NCBI RefSeq assembly: GCF_001425755.1
Contig: NZ_LMDH01000001.1
Span: 829,787-893,786 of the forward strand
Direction: 5' to 3'
DNA length: 64,000 nt
DNA from: Aeromicrobium sp. Root344
GTDB lineage: Bacteria; Actinomycetota; Actinomycetes; Propionibacteriales; Nocardioidaceae
Position 1 is the first letter of the stretch; every line of letters begins with the position of its first letter. The notes below the pieces were generated by a model. It saw only the letters and a program-made list of their open reading frames with translations, was not told where the DNA came from and made no database searches. The position numbers and the translations under genes were made by a program. This document shows positions 62,653-64,000 of this stretch, in pieces.

Positions 62653-63944
62653 GACGACTCCCCCTTGACCTGCGTCACGGCATCGACCGTGGACTGGTCG
62701 AGCGCGAACAGGTCGGCGAGCGCCTCGGCGTACGTGAGGTCGGCACGTCCGTCGATGAGCTGCTGGACGCGGACCGTCGGGGCGTGGATGAGCTTCTCGG
62801 CGACCCGGTGCAACGCCTTGCGGACCGCGGCGAGCTGGTCGGCCGTGAGGTCGGGCAGCCGGGTCTCGATGCGCGCGAGCTCGGCGGCGACGACGTCGGT
62901 CGCCATCGTGCGCAGCGCGACGACGGTCGGGGTGATGTGCGAGGCGGCCTTGGCGGCGAGGAACGTACGGACCTCGTCCTCGACAATCGCGCGCACCTGC
63001 TCGACGTCGCCCGCGAGCTCGGTGTTCTCGCCGAGGCGCGCCAGGACGACGAGGTCGATGAGGTCGACGCCGTCGACGTCTCGCACGCCCGGGTCGATGT
63101 CGCGGGGCAGGGCCAGGTCGATCAGCGCCATCGAACGGCCGGCACTGGCCCGGGCAATGCGCTCGCGATCGAACACGACACCCGTGGCGCCGGTGCAGCT
63201 GATCAGCACGTCGGTCGCGGCGAGCTCGACGTCCATGGCCTCCCAGCGGACGGCGCTGACGCCGAACGTGGCGACCAGCGCGTACGCCCGCTGGAACGTG
63301 CGGTTGGCGACCATGATGTGGCTCGGCGCGACGCCACGGTTGATCAGCGTGCGGACCGCGAGGCTGGCCATCGTGCCGGCACCCGCGACCAGGAAGCGGG
63401 TGTCCTCGGCGTCGACGACTGCACCGGCGGCGTCGAGGCCGGCGGTGACGATCGAGGGGGCGAGGCGGTCGATGCCGGTCTCGGCGTGACCGCGCTTGCC
63501 GATGCGCAGGGCCTGCTGGAACAGGGCGTTGAGCGCCGAGCCGACGGTCTGCTCGGCCTGGGCGCTGTGCAGCGCGTCGCGGACCTGGCCGAGGATCTGG
63601 CTCTCGCCGAGGATCATCGAGTCCATGCCGGCGGCGACGCCGAACAGGTGCGCCACGGCAGCCTCGTCGAAGTGCACGTAGACGTGACGGACGAAGTCGT
63701 CACGGTCGAGGCCCGAGTGCTCGGCGAGCAGGCGCGACACCTCTTCGACCGCGCCGTGGAACCGCTCCGCCTCGACGTAGATCTCGACCCGGTTGCACGT
63801 CGAGATGACGACCGACTCGGACACGAACGGGGCCTCGAGCACGAGGTGCGAGAGCTTGACCGCGGCATCGGTGTCGAGCGACGCGCGCTCGAGCACGTCG
63901 ATCGGCGCCGACTTGTGCGACATACCGACAACCAAGACGCTCAT
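62649..63944 (-). CDS. hemA: Glutamyl-tRNA reductase
   Basis: First committed enzyme of heme synthesis by the C5 route; 431 aa, ATG with GGAGG 7 bases upstream. Catalytic Cys50 in VISTCNRVEIYVE, NADPH site VAGAGTMASLAVRTLINRG (about residues 172-190) and a C-terminal dimerisation helix. First visible gene of hemA-C-D-B; the real promoter and any upstream gene (in related actinobacteria often rex) lie at or beyond the window edge. Confidence 0.96.
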   Translation of the reverse strand: MSVLVVGMSHKSAPIDVLERASLDTDAAVKLSHLVLEAPFVSESVVISTCNRVEIYVEAERFHGAVEEVSRLLAEHSGLDRDDFVRHVYVHFDEAAVAHLFGVAAGMDSMILGESQILGQVRDALHSAQAEQTVGSALNALFQQALRIGKRGHAETGIDRLAPSIVTAGLDAAGAVVDAEDTRFLVAGAGTMASLAVRTLINRGVAPSHIMVANRTFQRAYALVATFGVSAVRWEAMDVELAATDVLISCTGATGVVFDRERIARASAGRSMALIDLALPRDIDPGVRDVDGVDLIDLVVLARLGENTELAGDVEQVRAIVEDEVRTFLAAKAASHITPTVVALRTMATDVVAAELARIETRLPDLTADQLAAVRKALHRVAEKLIHAPTVRVQQLIDGRADLTYAEALADLFALDQSTVDAVTQVKGESS

Positions 63945-63998
63945 GCCGCCACCTCCGAGGAAAGGGCACGATACGGAGGCATCGGCATGATTGCTGCC
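63939..63998 (-). promoter_or_regulatory. Start-codon inverted repeat of hemA, shared with resB
   Basis: Coding strand CATGCCGATGCCTCC pairs at 12 of 15 positions with GGAGGTGGCGGCATG, which contains the Shine-Dalgarno and ATG; the loop is 18 bases and holds GTATCGTG, as in resB. The fourth base pair is G-C here and A-T in resB, a compensatory change. Either an RNA hairpin controlling translation or a DNA operator around a TATCGT -10 box. Confidence 0.7.
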
Positions 63999-64000
63999 TC

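Overview
The window is high-GC DNA with long overlapping ORFs, many GTG starts, ATGA/GTGA stop-start overlaps and several probable leaderless promoters (TANNNT 6-8 nt before the start codon). With menaquinone genes, MmyB- and PadR-type regulators, and the gene orders hemA-hemC-hemD-hemB and hemL-phosphatase-resA-ccdA-resB-ccsB (the same order as in mycobacteria), this points to a chromosomal segment of an actinobacterium, probably Nocardioidaceae (an Aeromicrobium/Nocardioides-like genus). That placement is inference; no rRNA is present. No tRNA, CRISPR array, transposase or phage gene was seen, and no gene-free stretch exceeds about 300 bases.

Layout. (1) 1-5967, minus strand: a second, incomplete complex I cluster in the order nuoA-B-C-H-I-J-K-L-M (nuoM runs off the left edge). 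It has no nuoD, nuoE, nuoF or nuoG. (2) 6024-8361: a TIGR02206-type membrane protein, a methyltransferase and a RarD-type transporter, followed by a 92-bp fold-back repeat. (3) 8476-25115, minus strand: a polyprenyl diphosphate synthase and the full 14-gene nuoA-N operon. Upstream of nuoA lie a perfect Rex-type palindrome and a CRP/FNR-like site. (4) 25337-33204: a divergent unknown helical protein, menG and menF, an MmyB-type regulator with a palindromic operator beside a small membrane protein, an SGNH hydrolase, and a large LuxR-type ATPase regulator with a small ORF. (5) 33235-42361: an aldehyde dehydrogenase/GMC oxidoreductase operon, menD-menC, an NAD(P)-binding protein, a complex repeat array, menE, an unknown HTH protein and menA. 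(6) 42363-47658: a phosphodiesterase, a Cds1-like PLP enzyme, two small membrane proteins, a DUF559 nuclease-like gene bracketed by two copies of a 66-bp palindrome, and an ABC-2 transporter. (7) 47701-53588, minus strand: the cytochrome c maturation operon with hemL. (8) 53756-59022: a secreted lytic transglycosylase with a Gly/Thr repeat, and a PadR-controlled FtsX-type ABC transporter. (9) 59095-63944, minus strand: hemA-hemC-hemD(SUMT fusion)-hemB.

How it fits together. Most genes serve one electron-transport chain. Complex I oxidises NADH and reduces menaquinone. The men genes (F, D, C, E, A, G; menB and menH not seen) make the quinone ring, and the polyprenyl synthase next to nuoN probably makes its side chain. 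The hem genes make heme, and the resA/ccdA/resB/ccsB system attaches it to cytochrome c. Three start regions (nuoC, resB, hemA) share an unusual architecture in which an inverted repeat pairs the start codon, and in two of them the Shine-Dalgarno as well, with an upstream arm. Several intergenic regions hold distinct palindromic or tandem repeat families. These repeats and the palindrome-flanked DUF559 cassette are the least explained parts of the window.
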